In this document: positions 17,763 to 27,899 of the stretch, in pieces | Position numbering within the stretch: the stretch's first letter is position 1 | Layout of the letters: each line of letters opens with the position of its first letter | Origin: Candidatus Desulfovibrio intestinavium | GTDB taxonomy: Bacteria; Desulfobacterota; Desulfovibrionia; Desulfovibrionales; Desulfovibrionaceae | Assembly: GCA_019118345.1 (NCBI GenBank) | Contig: DWZD01000034.1 | Location: 1 to 57,548 of the forward strand | Direction of reading: 5' to 3' | DNA length: 57,548 nucleotides | Translations under genes and position numbers: made by a program | Notes under the pieces: model-generated | Database searches by the model: none | What the model saw: the letters and a program-made list of their open reading frames with translations, nothing else | Told to the model about the DNA's origin: nothing

Positions 17763-18058
17763 AGACGGCAATGCTGCAGCGCACAAGCGGACGCGGCTGG
17801 CTGCTGGTGCTGGCCTGGGGCGTCATTGCCTGCATGAGCATGGGGCTTGTGCTGGTCTGGGTGAATATCGAGCGCATGGACACCAATTATTTTATCAATA
17901 TTGCCCAGAATACGCTCAAAGAGCGCAAGTCCCTGCGGGCCAAGCTGCAGGTGGAGCGCGAGCGTCTGCTGTCGCCCTATGAACTGCGCCGCCGGGCGGA
18001 GGAATTCGGCATGAAGGAGCCGAAGCCCGGGCAGGTGCGGCGTTTGCAAGTCAATTGA
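17753..18058 (+). CDS. ftsL: cell division protein FtsL
   Basis: This small bitopic protein has 101 residues, with a basic cytoplasmic tail, one membrane helix (about residues 14-37) and a periplasmic heptad-rich segment (NTLKERKSLRAKLQVERERL), then the short conserved end ELRRRAEEFGMKEPKPGQVRRL. FtsL pairs with FtsB through the coiled coil and activates FtsWI. The assignment rests on topology and its position between rsmH and ftsI, since FtsL sequences are poorly conserved. It overlaps rsmH by 10 bases. Confidence 0.88.
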   Translation: MRMKTAMLQRTSGRGWLLVLAWGVIACMSMGLVLVWVNIERMDTNYFINIAQNTLKERKSLRAKLQVERERLLSPYELRRRAEEFGMKEPKPGQVRRLQVN

Positions 18059-18149
18059 TGCATTTTCCGCCGGTGCGGCAGCGGGCCGGAAAAAGCCCGC
18101 ACGGCCTGCGGCAACGGCGGCATTCGGAAAGAGGAAAGGGGTTCGGAGC

Positions 18150-20303
18150 ATGCTGAAATTTTCGCTGTCGCGCGGCAAGCGCAACACGCCGAAAAAGAAC
18201 GAAAGCAGACCGCGCAAGCGTCAGCCTGCCGTCTCGCGCCTTCTCGGCGAATCCTCGGGCAACAGGGCCAATGCCTCACGTCAGGCCGCCAAAAAGAGTT
18301 TCTGGGCCGATGTGGACTGGACGCGCGCCCGCATCAATCTAGTCGTTGCCGGTTTCTGTCTGCTGTGGGGCGGCCTCTGGTGCCGCGCCTGGTATCTGCA
18401 GATGATCGAGGGGCCGCGCCTGGCGGATCGGGCCAACCGGCAGCACACGGCCACTGAACTGGTGACCGGGCGGCGGGGCATGATCTTCGACCGCAACGGA
18501 CAGGTGCTGGCCCGCAGTGTGGAAGCCCGTTCCGTCTATGCCAAGCCGCGCGAGATTCAGGATTTCCTGACCATGGCCAATACTCTCGGCCCGCTGCTCG
18601 GCATGGAGCCGCAAAAGCTCTATGATAATCTGTCCAAAACCAGCCGCCGCTTTGTCTGGTTGCGTCGCAAGGTGGACGATTATACTGCCGAGGCCGTGCG
18701 CCGGGCCAATATTCCCGGCATCGGCCTGACCAAGGAATATGATCGCGTCTATCCTTTCAAGCATCTGGCCGGACAGCTGCTGGGCTTTGTGGGGCTGGAC
18801 GACAAGGGACTGGAAGGCATCGAGCGTTCGCTCGACGGGCGTCTGGGTTCGCTGCCCACCCGGCAGGTGGTGCAGCGCGATGCCACGGGCCGCCGCTTCT
18901 ATCTGCATGAGGAGGGGCGCACCGAGCCGCGCGGCGAGGACATCACCCTGACCATCGACGTGCAGATGCAGTTCATTGCCGAGGAGGCCGTGGCCCGCGC
19001 CGCAAAGGACTTTGATGCCCGCTGGAGCGGCGCGCTGGTGGTGGACGTGCCGTCGGGCGAAATTCTGGCCTGGGCGCAGTATCCCTTCTTCAATCCCAAC
19101 AATTATCGGGAATCCAGCCCGGTGGTCTATCGCAACCGGCTGGCGGCGGACGCCCTGGAACCGGGATCGACGTTCAAGCCCTTCATCATGGCCGCCGCCC
19201 TGCAGGAAAGAAAGATCAATCCCAACACGGCCATCGACTGCGAAAACGGGCGCTGGGAAACGAAAAAGGTCACCCTGCGCGACACCTCGCGGCAGGGCGT
19301 GCTGCCCGCTCACAAGGTGCTGCGCTACTCCTCCAATATCGGCATGGCCAAGATCGGTCTGGAGCTGGGCGCGCCCACCACCTACCGCTACCTGCGCGCG
19401 CTGGGCTTTGGCGAACATGCCGCCGTGCCGGTGGCCGACAGTCGCGGCATCCTGCGCGTTCCCCGGGACTGGAGCGATGTGGACATCATGTCCGCCGCCT
19501 TCGGGCAGAGCGTATCCGTCACCGCGCTGCAAATGGCGCAAGCCTATCTGACCCTGCTCAACAACGGCGTGCGCAAACCGCTCTGCCTGCTCAGGGAAGA
19601 CAGCCATGTGGAGGAGCGTCAGCCCCGCATCTTCCGTGAGGAAGTGGCCGAGCAAGTGCGCAGGATGATGCGCGATGTGGTGGAGGAAAAGGACGGTACC
19701 GGCAAACGTGCCCGTATCGAGGGCGTGGAGGTGGCCGGCAAGACGGGCACGGCCCAGAAGGCCGACCGCCGGGCCGGTGCTTATGGCGACAAGCGTCTGG
19801 CTTCCTTTGTGGGCTTTCTGCCTGCCGAGAATCCGCGGTATCTCATCCTCGTACTCGTGGATGAACCCACCAAGAACCAGTACGGCGGCGTGGTGGCTGC
19901 GCCGGTCTTCCGTGAGATCGCGGCCCGCACCATCACCTACAGCGGCGCCATCGTACCCACCGCCGTAGCCGAGGAAAAGGAAGAAAAGCGCAGCGGGCGG
20001 CAGCGCAGTCTCAAGCTCTCCCTGCCGACAGCTCCGTATCTGGCCGAGGCGGCGGTGACGCCCGCCCGCCATGTGACCGAAGGCATGCAGTTGCCCGGCC
20101 ATCGCAGCCGGGCCGGTGCCAGAGTTCCCGACGTGCGGGGCAAAAGCCTGCGCAATGCGGTGGAACTCTTTGCCCGGGCGGGCATCGTGCCCGAACTCAA
20201 GGGCAGCGGCAGCCGCGTGATCAAGCAGAGTCCGCCCGCGGGCAGCAGCTGGTCTGAGGAAAGCAAGAACGTCAAATACATCCTTTGGCTTTCGGAGAAG
20301 TAG
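18150..20303 (+). CDS. ftsI: division transpeptidase FtsI (PBP3-type) with C-terminal PASTA domain
   Basis: The product has 717 residues. It has a long basic cytoplasmic tail (1-60), one membrane helix (about 62-82), a dimerisation/pedestal domain with RRGMIFDRNG, and a transpeptidase domain with GSTFKPF (catalytic Ser about 340), YSSNIG and GKTGTAQ (about 531). A single PASTA domain ends the protein (from about residue 659, VPDVRGKSLRNAVELF). FtsI cross-links septal peptidoglycan with FtsW. A PASTA end is usual in Gram-positive division PBPs and spore SpoVD, and is a notable feature in a Gram-negative context. Confidence 0.95.
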   Translation: MLKFSLSRGKRNTPKKNESRPRKRQPAVSRLLGESSGNRANASRQAAKKSFWADVDWTRARINLVVAGFCLLWGGLWCRAWYLQMIEGPRLADRANRQHTATELVTGRRGMIFDRNGQVLARSVEARSVYAKPREIQDFLTMANTLGPLLGMEPQKLYDNLSKTSRRFVWLRRKVDDYTAEAVRRANIPGIGLTKEYDRVYPFKHLAGQLLGFVGLDDKGLEGIERSLDGRLGSLPTRQVVQRDATGRRFYLHEEGRTEPRGEDITLTIDVQMQFIAEEAVARAAKDFDARWSGALVVDVPSGEILAWAQYPFFNPNNYRESSPVVYRNRLAADALEPGSTFKPFIMAAALQERKINPNTAIDCENGRWETKKVTLRDTSRQGVLPAHKVLRYSSNIGMAKIGLELGAPTTYRYLRALGFGEHAAVPVADSRGILRVPRDWSDVDIMSAAFGQSVSVTALQMAQAYLTLLNNGVRKPLCLLREDSHVEERQPRIFREEVAEQVRRMMRDVVEEKDGTGKRARIEGVEVAGKTGTAQKADRRAGAYGDKRLASFVGFLPAENPRYLILVLVDEPTKNQYGGVVAAPVFREIAARTITYSGAIVPTAVAEEKEEKRSGRQRSLKLSLPTAPYLAEAAVTPARHVTEGMQLPGHRSRAGARVPDVRGKSLRNAVELFARAGIVPELKGSGSRVIKQSPPAGSSWSEESKNVKYILWLSEK

Positions 20304-20305
20304 GC

Positions 20306-21775
20306 ATGAACGGCCCCTTTGACGCATTGTGCGAACAGGTGGAACAGGGCGGCGTGGAAGTTCGCGCCGACTCGCGACAGGTACAGCCCGGCGACATCTT
20401 TGTGGCCGTGCCCGGCGCAAGCGAGGACGGAGCGCGCTTCATTCCCGCCGCGCTCGAGGCCGGGGCAGGCGTCATCGTCTGCACGCCGCAGGCCGCCGCC
20501 TCCCTCGAAGCGGGCGGGGCCTGCCGCATCGTCGCCCATGCCGACCCGCGCGAGGCGCTCTGGCGTCTGGCTGCGGCACGCTGGCATACGGCGGCGCATC
20601 CCATGACCATCATCGGCGTCACCGGCACCAACGGCAAAACCACCAGCGCCTATTTGCTGGAGCATCTTTTCACGGCCGCAGGGCACACGGTCGGCGTGCT
20701 GGGCACGGTCAATTACCGCTGGCCCGGCCATGTGGAAAATGCGCCTCTCACCACCCCCGATCCCCTGAGCCTGCACGCCATGCTGGCCCGCATGGCCGAG
20801 GCGGGCGTGGATGTGGCGATCATGGAGGTCTCCTCCCACGCGCTGGATCAGCAGCGGGTGGGCGGCATTCCCTTTGCCGGGGCGCTCTTTACCAATCTGA
20901 CGCAGGATCATCTGGATTTCCATCCCGACATGGACGCCTACTTCGCGGCCAAGGCCAGACTGTTCACGGAACTGCCCCGACAGGACAAGGCGCTGGCCGT
21001 CAATGCGGACGACGCATGGGGCCGCCGGCTGCTCGATCTCTGCCCCGCAGCCCTTTCCTACGGCCTGCAGGTTGCGCCGGCCGCCGGGGAGGCGGGCGGC
21101 AGGCATCGCCACCTGCGCGGCGAAATCCGGCATGCGGGCACGGACGGCCTGCAACTGCGCATGACGCTCGAGGGGCGTGCATGGGAATTGCGTTCGCCGC
21201 TGGTGGGGCAGTTCAATGCGCTCAATCTGCTGGGCGTGCAGGCTCTGGCGCTGGGGCTGGGGCTGGATGTGGAGGCCCTGCGGGCGCTGGAGGACTTTCG
21301 CGGCGTAAGCGGCCGGCTGGAGCGGGTGGAGAATCCGCGCGGCCTCAATGTCTTTGTGGATTACGCCCACACGCCCGATGCGCTGGTCAATGTGCTGCAG
21401 GCGTTGCGCGGTGCGGGCTTCAAACGCATTGTCGCCGTCTTTGGCTGCGGCGGCAATCGGGATCGCGGCAAGCGCCCGCTCATGGGCGAGGCTGTGGCCC
21501 GCCATGCCGATGTGGCGGTGCTGACCTCGGACAATCCGCGTTTTGAGGAGCCTGAAGCCATCCTGCGGGATGTGCTGCCCGGCCTGAAAACGGCCCGGGA
21601 AGTGCTGGTGGAAGCCGACCGCCGCACGGCCACCCGCAAGGCCCTCGAGATGCTGGGGCCGGAGGATGCCCTGCTCATCGCGGGCAAGGGGCATGAGGAT
21701 TATCAGATCATTCAGGGCGTCAAGCACCACTACAGCGATCAGGAAGTGGTACGGGAGATACTGGGGTGCGCCTAG
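20306..21775 (+). CDS. murE: UDP-MurNAc-L-Ala-D-Glu:meso-diaminopimelate ligase
   Basis: The product has 489 residues. The ATP loop TGTNGKTT is near residue 113, the UMAG-binding TTPDP follows, then the Mur ligase motif MEVSSHALDQQRV and the C-terminal DYAHTPDAL. The motif DNPRFEEP near residue 413 is the one associated with selection of meso-diaminopimelate over lysine, as expected of a Gram-negative wall. ATG 20306 follows GGAGAAGTAGGC, two bases past the ftsI stop. The end overlaps murF by 10 bases. Confidence 0.96.
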   Translation: MNGPFDALCEQVEQGGVEVRADSRQVQPGDIFVAVPGASEDGARFIPAALEAGAGVIVCTPQAAASLEAGGACRIVAHADPREALWRLAAARWHTAAHPMTIIGVTGTNGKTTSAYLLEHLFTAAGHTVGVLGTVNYRWPGHVENAPLTTPDPLSLHAMLARMAEAGVDVAIMEVSSHALDQQRVGGIPFAGALFTNLTQDHLDFHPDMDAYFAAKARLFTELPRQDKALAVNADDAWGRRLLDLCPAALSYGLQVAPAAGEAGGRHRHLRGEIRHAGTDGLQLRMTLEGRAWELRSPLVGQFNALNLLGVQALALGLGLDVEALRALEDFRGVSGRLERVENPRGLNVFVDYAHTPDALVNVLQALRGAGFKRIVAVFGCGGNRDRGKRPLMGEAVARHADVAVLTSDNPRFEEPEAILRDVLPGLKTAREVLVEADRRTATRKALEMLGPEDALLIAGKGHEDYQIIQGVKHHYSDQEVVREILGCA

Positions 21776-23184
21776 AACTGGAAGAACTGGCTGCTGCCGC
21801 CGGCTGCACGCTGCCGGAGGCCGCGGGGAACGTGACCGTCACCGCCGTGGTCACGGACAGCCGTGCCGTGCGGCCCGGCACGCTCTTTGTCTGCCTGGCG
21901 GGCGAACATGCGGACGGGCACGACTTTGCGCTCACAGCCCAGGAAAGCGGGGCTGCTGCCGTGCTCGGCACGCGCGCGGCTGAGGACATGCCCGCCGGAC
22001 TGCGCATCCCCTATCTGCGGGCGGATGATGCGGTAACGGCCCTGGGCCGCATGGCAGCCTGCTGGCGCAGCCGCTGCACCGGAGTGAAGGTCGTCGGCAT
22101 TACCGGTACCGCCGGCAAGACAACGGTCAAGGAATTGCTGGCTCAGACCCTGGCCCTTCAGGGCAAGACGGCGCGCAATCCCGTCAACCTGAACAATCAG
22201 ATCGGCCTGCCGCTCTCTCTGCTGGCCACGGACGGCGATGAAGCCTTCTGGGTCATGGAGGTCGGCATCAGCCACGAGGGCGACATGGACGAGCTGGGCG
22301 AAATCCTGCGCCCGGATGCGGCCCTCATCCTCAACGTGGGGGCCGGGCATACCGAGGGGCTTGGGGCGCGCGGCGTGGCCTGGCACAAGGCGCGCCTGTT
22401 GCGCCATGTGCCCCGCGAGGGCATCTGTCTCATCAGCGCCGACTATCCCGATCTGGTACGCGAGGCGAGGGCCGTGCGGGGGGATTTGCACTATTTTACC
22501 GCCGAGGGCCGTCCCCTGCAGTTTCGCGGCGCGGCAGCCGGACGGGACGGGGAGCGGGGGCGCTACCGCCTCAGTCTGGACGGCAAATCCTGCGACGTGT
22601 CGGCGCCCTTCCGGGGCGGCTACGGCACGGAAAACTGCATTGCCGTGGCGGCGATGGCCAGTCTGCTGGGCCTCGCGCCGGAAACCATTGCCCGGGGCAT
22701 TGCCGGGGCCGAACTGCCCGCTCAGCGATTCGTGCGGCAGAGCATCGGCCCGTGGAGCGTCATTGACGATACCTACAACGCCAATCCGCTGTCCATGCTG
22801 CGCATGCTGGACGCCGCCGCCGAGCTGGCCCAGAGCGACGAGCGCGATTGTCTGGTGGCCGTGCTGGGCGAAATGCGGGAACTGGGCGAACTGGCCGAAG
22901 CCGAGCATGAACGCCTCGGGCGGCATCTTGCCGAATTGCGGCCCTGTGCCGTCATCTGGAAGGGCGGGCAGGGCGAGGCCGTGCGTGCCGGACTGGAGCG
23001 GGGCGGCTATGCGGGCCTTTTCCGCCAGCCGCAAGACGCCGCGGAATTTGTTGACTGCATGGCGGCGCTGGGCAGGGAACATCCGCAGGGCGGGCTGGCG
23101 CTGTTCAAGGGTTCGCGCGGCAACGCGCTGGAAGTTTGGCTGACGGCTCTGCGGGACGGGGCCGGCGAACGGCGGGAGAGGTAG
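21766..23184 (+). CDS. murF: UDP-MurNAc-tripeptide:D-Ala-D-Ala ligase
   Basis: The product has 472 residues. The ATP loop GITGTAGKTTVKELL is near residue 112, then NNQIGLPLSLL, MEVGISHEGDM and the C-terminal DDTYNANPLSM, all characteristic of MurF. It adds D-Ala-D-Ala to finish the UDP-MurNAc-pentapeptide in the cytoplasm. The start is GTG at 21766 inside the last codons of murE, so translation is probably coupled. Confidence 0.96.
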   Translation: MRLELEELAAAAGCTLPEAAGNVTVTAVVTDSRAVRPGTLFVCLAGEHADGHDFALTAQESGAAAVLGTRAAEDMPAGLRIPYLRADDAVTALGRMAACWRSRCTGVKVVGITGTAGKTTVKELLAQTLALQGKTARNPVNLNNQIGLPLSLLATDGDEAFWVMEVGISHEGDMDELGEILRPDAALILNVGAGHTEGLGARGVAWHKARLLRHVPREGICLISADYPDLVREARAVRGDLHYFTAEGRPLQFRGAAAGRDGERGRYRLSLDGKSCDVSAPFRGGYGTENCIAVAAMASLLGLAPETIARGIAGAELPAQRFVRQSIGPWSVIDDTYNANPLSMLRMLDAAAELAQSDERDCLVAVLGEMRELGELAEAEHERLGRHLAELRPCAVIWKGGQGEAVRAGLERGGYAGLFRQPQDAAEFVDCMAALGREHPQGGLALFKGSRGNALEVWLTALRDGAGERRER

Positions 23185-23187
23185 CGC

Positions 23188-24264
23188 ATGTTTTACCATC
23201 TGCTGGTGCCGCTGGCCAACGAATGGACGGCGCTCAACGTTTTCCGCTACATCACCTTCCGCTCGCTGGCGGCGCTGATGACCGCGCTGGTCATTTCCGT
23301 GTTGGTGGGGCCGCGTTTCATTGCCTGGCTGCGCAAGATCAAGTGCGGGCAGTACATTCACGAGGATGTGGCCGCCCATGCGGGCAAGGCGGGCACGCCC
23401 ACCATGGGCGGCCTGATGATGCTGTTCAGCCTCGGCCTGAGCCTGCTGCTCTGGGCGGATCTGACCAGCGCCTACATCTGGCAGACCTTTTTCGTGTTTG
23501 CGGGCTTTGGCGCGGTGGGCCTGTGGGATGACCTGACCAAGCTGCGCCACCACCAGAACCGGGGCATCAGCGGGCGGGCAAAGCTGGCCGGACAGGCCGC
23601 CGTGGCCATGCTGGCCATGCTGGCCCTGTACAGCAATGAGGGCTGCAATACCACGCTTTCCATCCCCTTCATCAAGGAATGGACGCCGGATCTGGGCATA
23701 TTCTACATTCCTTTCGGCATGTTCGTGATGATGGCCGCCTCCAATGCCGTCAATCTCACGGACGGGCTGGACGGGCTGGCCATCGGGCCGACCATCGTGG
23801 CGGGCGCGGTCTTTGCCATCTTCATTTACATCACCGGCCATGCGCGCATGGCCTCCTATCTGCTCGTGCCCTATGTGCCGGGCATGGGCGAGGTGACGGT
23901 TTTTTGCGGCGCGCTGGTGGGGGCCGGCCTGGGCTTTTTGTGGTTCAATGCCTACCCGGCACAGATTTTCATGGGGGATGTGGGTTCGCTGAGTCTCGGC
24001 GGCGTGCTGGGCTATCTGGCCCTGCTGAGCAAGCAGGAACTGGTGCTGGCCGTGGTGGGGGGACTCTTTGTGGCCGAAACCCTGTCCGTCATCATGCAGG
24101 TGGGCTACTTCCGCTGGACAGGGGGCAAGCGGCTCTTCCGCATGGCGCCGCTGCACCATCACTTTGAACTCAAGGGCGTGCCGGAGTCCAAAATCATCAT
24201 CCGCTTCTGGATCACGTCCATCTTGCTGGGGCTTATGGCCCTGTCCGTCCTCAAGCTGCGCTAG
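23188..24264 (+). CDS. mraY: phospho-N-acetylmuramoyl-pentapeptide-transferase
   Basis: The product has 358 residues with about ten membrane helices. The catalytic motifs of MraY are present: GTPTMGG near residue 70, [13 protein letters not shown] near 190, [10 protein letters not shown] near 267 and the HHHFELKG loop near 325. It transfers the phospho-MurNAc-pentapeptide to undecaprenyl phosphate, giving lipid I in the inner membrane. It starts three bases after murF with a GGGAGAGG site. Confidence 0.97.
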   Translation: MFYHLLVPLANEWTALNVFRYITFRSLAALMTALVISVLVGPRFIAWLRKIKCGQYIHEDVAAHAGKAGTPTMGGLMMLFSLGLSLLLWADLTSAYIWQTFFVFAGFGAVGLWDDLTKLRHHQNRGISGRAKLAGQAAVAMLAMLALYSNEGCNTTLSIPFIKEWTPDLGIFYIPFGMFVMMAASNAVNLTDGLDGLAIGPTIVAGAVFAIFIYITGHARMASYLLVPYVPGMGEVTVFCGALVGAGLGFLWFNAYPAQIFMGDVGSLSLGGVLGYLALLSKQELVLAVVGGLFVAETLSVIMQVGYFRWTGGKRLFRMAPLHHHFELKGVPESKIIIRFWITSILLGLMALSVLKLR

Positions 24265-24288
24265 ACGGGACGGGGGAGGAGAACGCAC

Positions 24289-25608
24289 ATGGCTTTGGAA
24301 CGCAATAGAGGTCGTCGCATTCAGCCCGGAGAACTGGCCGTGGTGGTGGGCGCCGGGCGCTCCGGTCTTGCCGCCGCCCGCCTGCTGCGCCGGGAAAGCG
24401 CGCGGGTGCGCCTTCTGGAACGCCACCGCAATGCCATTGATCTGGGCACGCTGGCCGATTTGCAGCGTGCGGGCATCGAGGTGCTGTTCGGCGAACATAC
24501 GCCGGAACTTTTCGAGAATGCCGCGATGGTGGTTTCCAGTCCCGGCCTGCCCCTTGCCGCCCTGCGCGAGATGATGGGGCCGCAGGCCCAGCGCCCCGGC
24601 TGCGAAATCCTGGCGGAAATGGAACTGGCCTGGCGCTATCTGGACGGCGAACCGGTGCTGGCCGTGACCGGCACCAGCGGCAAGACCACCACCGTGAGTC
24701 TGGCCGCCGCCATGCTGCAGAAGCAGGGCTATGCCGTCTTTCTGGGCGGCAATATCGGCACGCCCCTTTCGGAATATGTGCTGGCGGGCCGCCGGGCCGA
24801 TGTGCTGGTGCTGGAAGCCTCGAGTTTCCAGCTGCAGGGCTGTTCCACCTTCTGTCCGCGCGTGGGGGTGATTCTCAATATTTCGCCCAACCATCTGGAT
24901 CACCACAAGGACATGGCCGAATACATCGAAGCCAAGTTCCGCATCTTCCGCTGCCAGGACGAAGGCGATCTTGCCATCATGGGCGAGGGCCTGCGCAAGG
25001 TGGCCGCCGCCTTCCGGCTGCGGGCGCGGCAGCAGCTGTTCATCCCGGCCCGCTGCCCGCAGCGCTTTGCCGAAAGCCGCCTGCTGGGCGCGCACAATGT
25101 CTTCAATATGGAAGCCGCCTGGCTGGCCTGCCGCTTTTTCGGCGTAAGCGAGGCCAATGCCGCAGCCGCCGTGGCGGCCTTCCATCCCCTGCCGCATCGT
25201 CTGGAACGGGTACGCCGCCATCGCGGGGTGCTCTATGTCAATGATTCCAAATGCACCACCGTGGCTGCGCTCAAGGTGGCGCTGGAGTCCTTTGATCAGC
25301 CCGTGCGCCTGCTCTGCGGCGGCAAGTTCAAGGGCGGCGATCTGGCGGCCCTTGTGCCGCTGCTGCAGGAAAAGGTGCACGAAGTGGCCCTGTTTGGCGG
25401 CAGTCGCGAGGTCTTTGAAGAGGCCTGGGGCGATGTGGTGCCCCTGCACTGGCACGAAAATCTGGAAGAAGCCGTAACCCTGCTGTCCAGCACAGCCCAA
25501 AAGGGCGACGTGGTGCTGCTGGCCCCGGCCACCTCCAGCTTCGATCAGTACGAGAATTATCTGAAGCGTGGCGAGGACTTCAAGCGCATTGTGGGGATGC
25601 TGGCATGA
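24289..25608 (+). CDS. murD: UDP-MurNAc-L-Ala:D-Glu ligase
   Basis: The product has 439 residues. It has an N-terminal Rossmann-like UDP-binding segment (VVGAGRSGLAAARLL), the ATP loop TGTSGKTTTVSL near residue 126, the Mur ligase motif NISPNHLDHHKDM, and C-terminal YVNDSKCTTVAALKVAL. It adds D-glutamate to UDP-MurNAc-Ala. A strong GGGGGAGGAG site lies ahead of ATG 24289. The stop overlaps the ftsW start (ATGA). Confidence 0.96.
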   Translation: MALERNRGRRIQPGELAVVVGAGRSGLAAARLLRRESARVRLLERHRNAIDLGTLADLQRAGIEVLFGEHTPELFENAAMVVSSPGLPLAALREMMGPQAQRPGCEILAEMELAWRYLDGEPVLAVTGTSGKTTTVSLAAAMLQKQGYAVFLGGNIGTPLSEYVLAGRRADVLVLEASSFQLQGCSTFCPRVGVILNISPNHLDHHKDMAEYIEAKFRIFRCQDEGDLAIMGEGLRKVAAAFRLRARQQLFIPARCPQRFAESRLLGAHNVFNMEAAWLACRFFGVSEANAAAAVAAFHPLPHRLERVRRHRGVLYVNDSKCTTVAALKVALESFDQPVRLLCGGKFKGGDLAALVPLLQEKVHEVALFGGSREVFEEAWGDVVPLHWHENLEEAVTLLSSTAQKGDVVLLAPATSSFDQYENYLKRGEDFKRIVGMLA

Positions 25609-26774
25609 AGAAGAACAGCTTTCGCGAAAAAAAGGAAAACGGCGTCCTCGCGCGCGTGGCCGAAAAGGCCCTGCCGGGGGGCTTTGACTGGTGGCTGTTC
25701 ACGCTGACCGTCATCATCCTGTCCATCGGCCTGATCATGGTGCTCTCGTCCAGCGGCATCGTGGCGGAGATCGACAACGGCGACAAATACTACTTCTTCA
25801 AGCGTCAGGTCGTCTTTGCCGTGGCCGGACTGCTGGCCCTCTGGGGTGCGGCCCTCATGCCGCGCGCCTGGCTCTACAAGCTGCAATATCCGGCGCTGTT
25901 TCTCTCGCTCCTGCTCCTTCTGCTCACCCTTTCGCCGCTCGCGCCCGCCATCAACGGCGCGCGCCGCTGGATCCCCATCGGGCCGATTTCGATCCAGCCC
26001 ATGGAATTCGTCAAGATTTCCATGGCGCTCTATCTGGCCTACTTCATGAGCAGCAAGCAGGATTTGATCAAGACCTTCAGCCGCGGCGTCATCCCGCCCT
26101 TTGCCGTGACCGGCCTCTTCTGCTTCCTCCTGCTGCTGCAGCCGGATTTCGGCAGCTCGGTCGTGCTGGCCAGCCTGCTCTTTTTCATGTGTGTGGCCGG
26201 AGGAACGCGCTTCATCTACCTGTTTTTTGCCATGGCCCTGGTGGTCGCCGGCGCCATGGCGCTGGCCATTGCCTCGCCGTACCGCCTGCGGCGGCTGTTG
26301 GCCTTCCTCGACCCCTTTGCCGATCCGTCCAACACCGGCTACCACCTGGTGCAGTCCCTGCTGGCCTTCGGCTCGGGCAGCTTCCTCGGCGTGGGGGTGG
26401 GGGCCAGCAAGCAGAAAATGTTTTACCTCCCCGAAGCCCACAACGACTTCATCATGGCCGTGCTGGGCGAGGAACTGGGCTTTGTGGGCGTGAGCGTGGT
26501 CATGCTGCTCTTCACCATGCTGTTCTGGCGTTGCTACCGCATCATTATGGGCCAGCAGGATTTGCGCGACCGCTTCACGGCCTTTGGCCTCACGGTGATC
26601 ATTGCCATGGGCTGCGTCATGAATCTGGCTGTGGTCATGGGCGTGGCCCCGCCCAAGGGCGTGCCCATGCCGCTGGTGAGCTATGGCGGCAGCAATCTCG
26701 TGGCGACCCTGCTCTGCGTGGGCCTGCTGCTCAACTTCTCAAGGACGGCCGAGGGATGGAAAAGATCCTCCTGA
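25605..26774 (+). CDS. ftsW: septal glycosyltransferase FtsW (SEDS family)
   Basis: The product has 389 residues and about ten membrane helices. SEDS-family features are GARRWIPIGPISIQPMEF early, QPDFGSSVV in the middle, the extracytoplasmic loop GVGVGASKQKMFYLPEAHND, and the C-terminal GVPMPLVSYGGS. It polymerises lipid II at the septum together with FtsI. The start overlaps murD by four bases, and its 3' end overlaps murG by 19 bases. Confidence 0.96.
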   Translation: MKKNSFREKKENGVLARVAEKALPGGFDWWLFTLTVIILSIGLIMVLSSSGIVAEIDNGDKYYFFKRQVVFAVAGLLALWGAALMPRAWLYKLQYPALFLSLLLLLLTLSPLAPAINGARRWIPIGPISIQPMEFVKISMALYLAYFMSSKQDLIKTFSRGVIPPFAVTGLFCFLLLLQPDFGSSVVLASLLFFMCVAGGTRFIYLFFAMALVVAGAMALAIASPYRLRRLLAFLDPFADPSNTGYHLVQSLLAFGSGSFLGVGVGASKQKMFYLPEAHNDFIMAVLGEELGFVGVSVVMLLFTMLFWRCYRIIMGQQDLRDRFTAFGLTVIIAMGCVMNLAVVMGVAPPKGVPMPLVSYGGSNLVATLLCVGLLLNFSRTAEGWKRSS

Positions 26775-27826
26775 CCACCGGCGGCACCGGTGGACACATC
26801 TTTCCGGCGCTGGCCGTGGCCGAGGAGCTGCGGCGGCGGCATCCGCAGGCGGAGCTGCTCTTCATGGGCGCGCTCTACGGCCCGGAAGCCCGGCTGGCGG
26901 CGCAGGCCGGACTGCCCTTTGCGGGTCTGCCGGTGCGCGGTCTGGTGGGGCGCGGCTGGCGGGGAGCGGCTGCGGCGGCGGGGCTGGCGGCGGCCTGCGG
27001 GCAGGCCCTGGCCCGGGTGCGGCGCTTCCGGCCCCATGTGGCCATCGGCTTCGGCAGTTATGCGGCCTTTGCGCCCCTGCTGGCGGCCCGCCTCTGCGGC
27101 GTGCCCTGCGTGCTGCATGAGCAGAACGCCGTGGCCGGCGCCAGCAACCGGCTGCTGGGGCGGCTGGCAAGAAGGGTATGCCTTTCGCTGGAGGGCACGA
27201 GCGGTTTTGCCCCGGAAAAATGCGTGCTCACCGGCAATCCCGTGCGCGCGGCCGTGGCGGCTGCCGGAGAACGGGAACGGACGTTTACGGGCAGGCGGTT
27301 GCTCGTCATGGGCGGGTCGCTGGGCGCGCATGCCATCAACGAATATGTGGTGGAGCATCTGGCGGCCCTGCGCGAGGCAGGGGTGGAAATACGGCATCAG
27401 ACCGGCGAACGGGATTATGACGGCGTACGCGCGGCCTATGTGGCGGCGGGCTATGACGCCGGTTGTGTGAGCGCCTTCATGGACGACATGGGCGCGGCCT
27501 ATGCCTGGGCCGATCTGGCCCTGTGCCGGGCCGGGGCCACCACAGTGGCGGAATTGTGCGCCGCCGGGTTGCCCGCCATGCTGATCCCCTTCCCCTATGC
27601 GGCGCACGACCACCAGAGCGGCAACGCCATTGCTCTGAGCCGGGCCGGAGCCGCCGACTGGATGGCGGAATGCCGCATGCGGCCCGATGGCTTGCTGACG
27701 CGGCTGCTGGCCCTGATCGATGCGCCGGACGAACGGCGGCGCATGGCCGAGGCGGCGCGGCACGCGGCACGGCCCCTGGCGGCGGCGGCCGTCTGCGATG
27801 TGCTGGAAGGCGTGGCGCGGGCCTGA
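26756..27826 (+). CDS. murG: UDP-GlcNAc:lipid I N-acetylglucosaminyltransferase
   Basis: The product has 356 residues. The N-terminal glycine-rich loop [14 protein letters not shown] is diagnostic, followed by [44 protein letters not shown] and the C-terminal [11 protein letters not shown], which binds UDP. It adds GlcNAc to lipid I on the inner face of the membrane to yield lipid II. The start lies inside ftsW with a GAGGG site. Confidence 0.96.
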   Translation: MEKILLTTGGTGGHIFPALAVAEELRRRHPQAELLFMGALYGPEARLAAQAGLPFAGLPVRGLVGRGWRGAAAAAGLAAACGQALARVRRFRPHVAIGFGSYAAFAPLLAARLCGVPCVLHEQNAVAGASNRLLGRLARRVCLSLEGTSGFAPEKCVLTGNPVRAAVAAAGERERTFTGRRLLVMGGSLGAHAINEYVVEHLAALREAGVEIRHQTGERDYDGVRAAYVAAGYDAGCVSAFMDDMGAAYAWADLALCRAGATTVAELCAAGLPAMLIPFPYAAHDHQSGNAIALSRAGAADWMAECRMRPDGLLTRLLALIDAPDERRRMAEAARHAARPLAAAAVCDVLEGVARA

Positions 27827-27899
27827 GGCGCCGGACAGGAACAACAACAGCCGAAAGGCGTCAGAACGGATGCGAGGTTTGCGCGTGGAACGGAGCGGA

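Noticed and set aside
852..25500. Several very long open frames on the opposite strand of known genes (for example 3193-5091 plus, 12954-15785 plus, 21772-25500 minus)
   Set aside because: They are antisense to clearly recognisable genes, have low-complexity Arg/Ala/Gly-rich translations, no family motifs, and are expected in DNA of this GC content.
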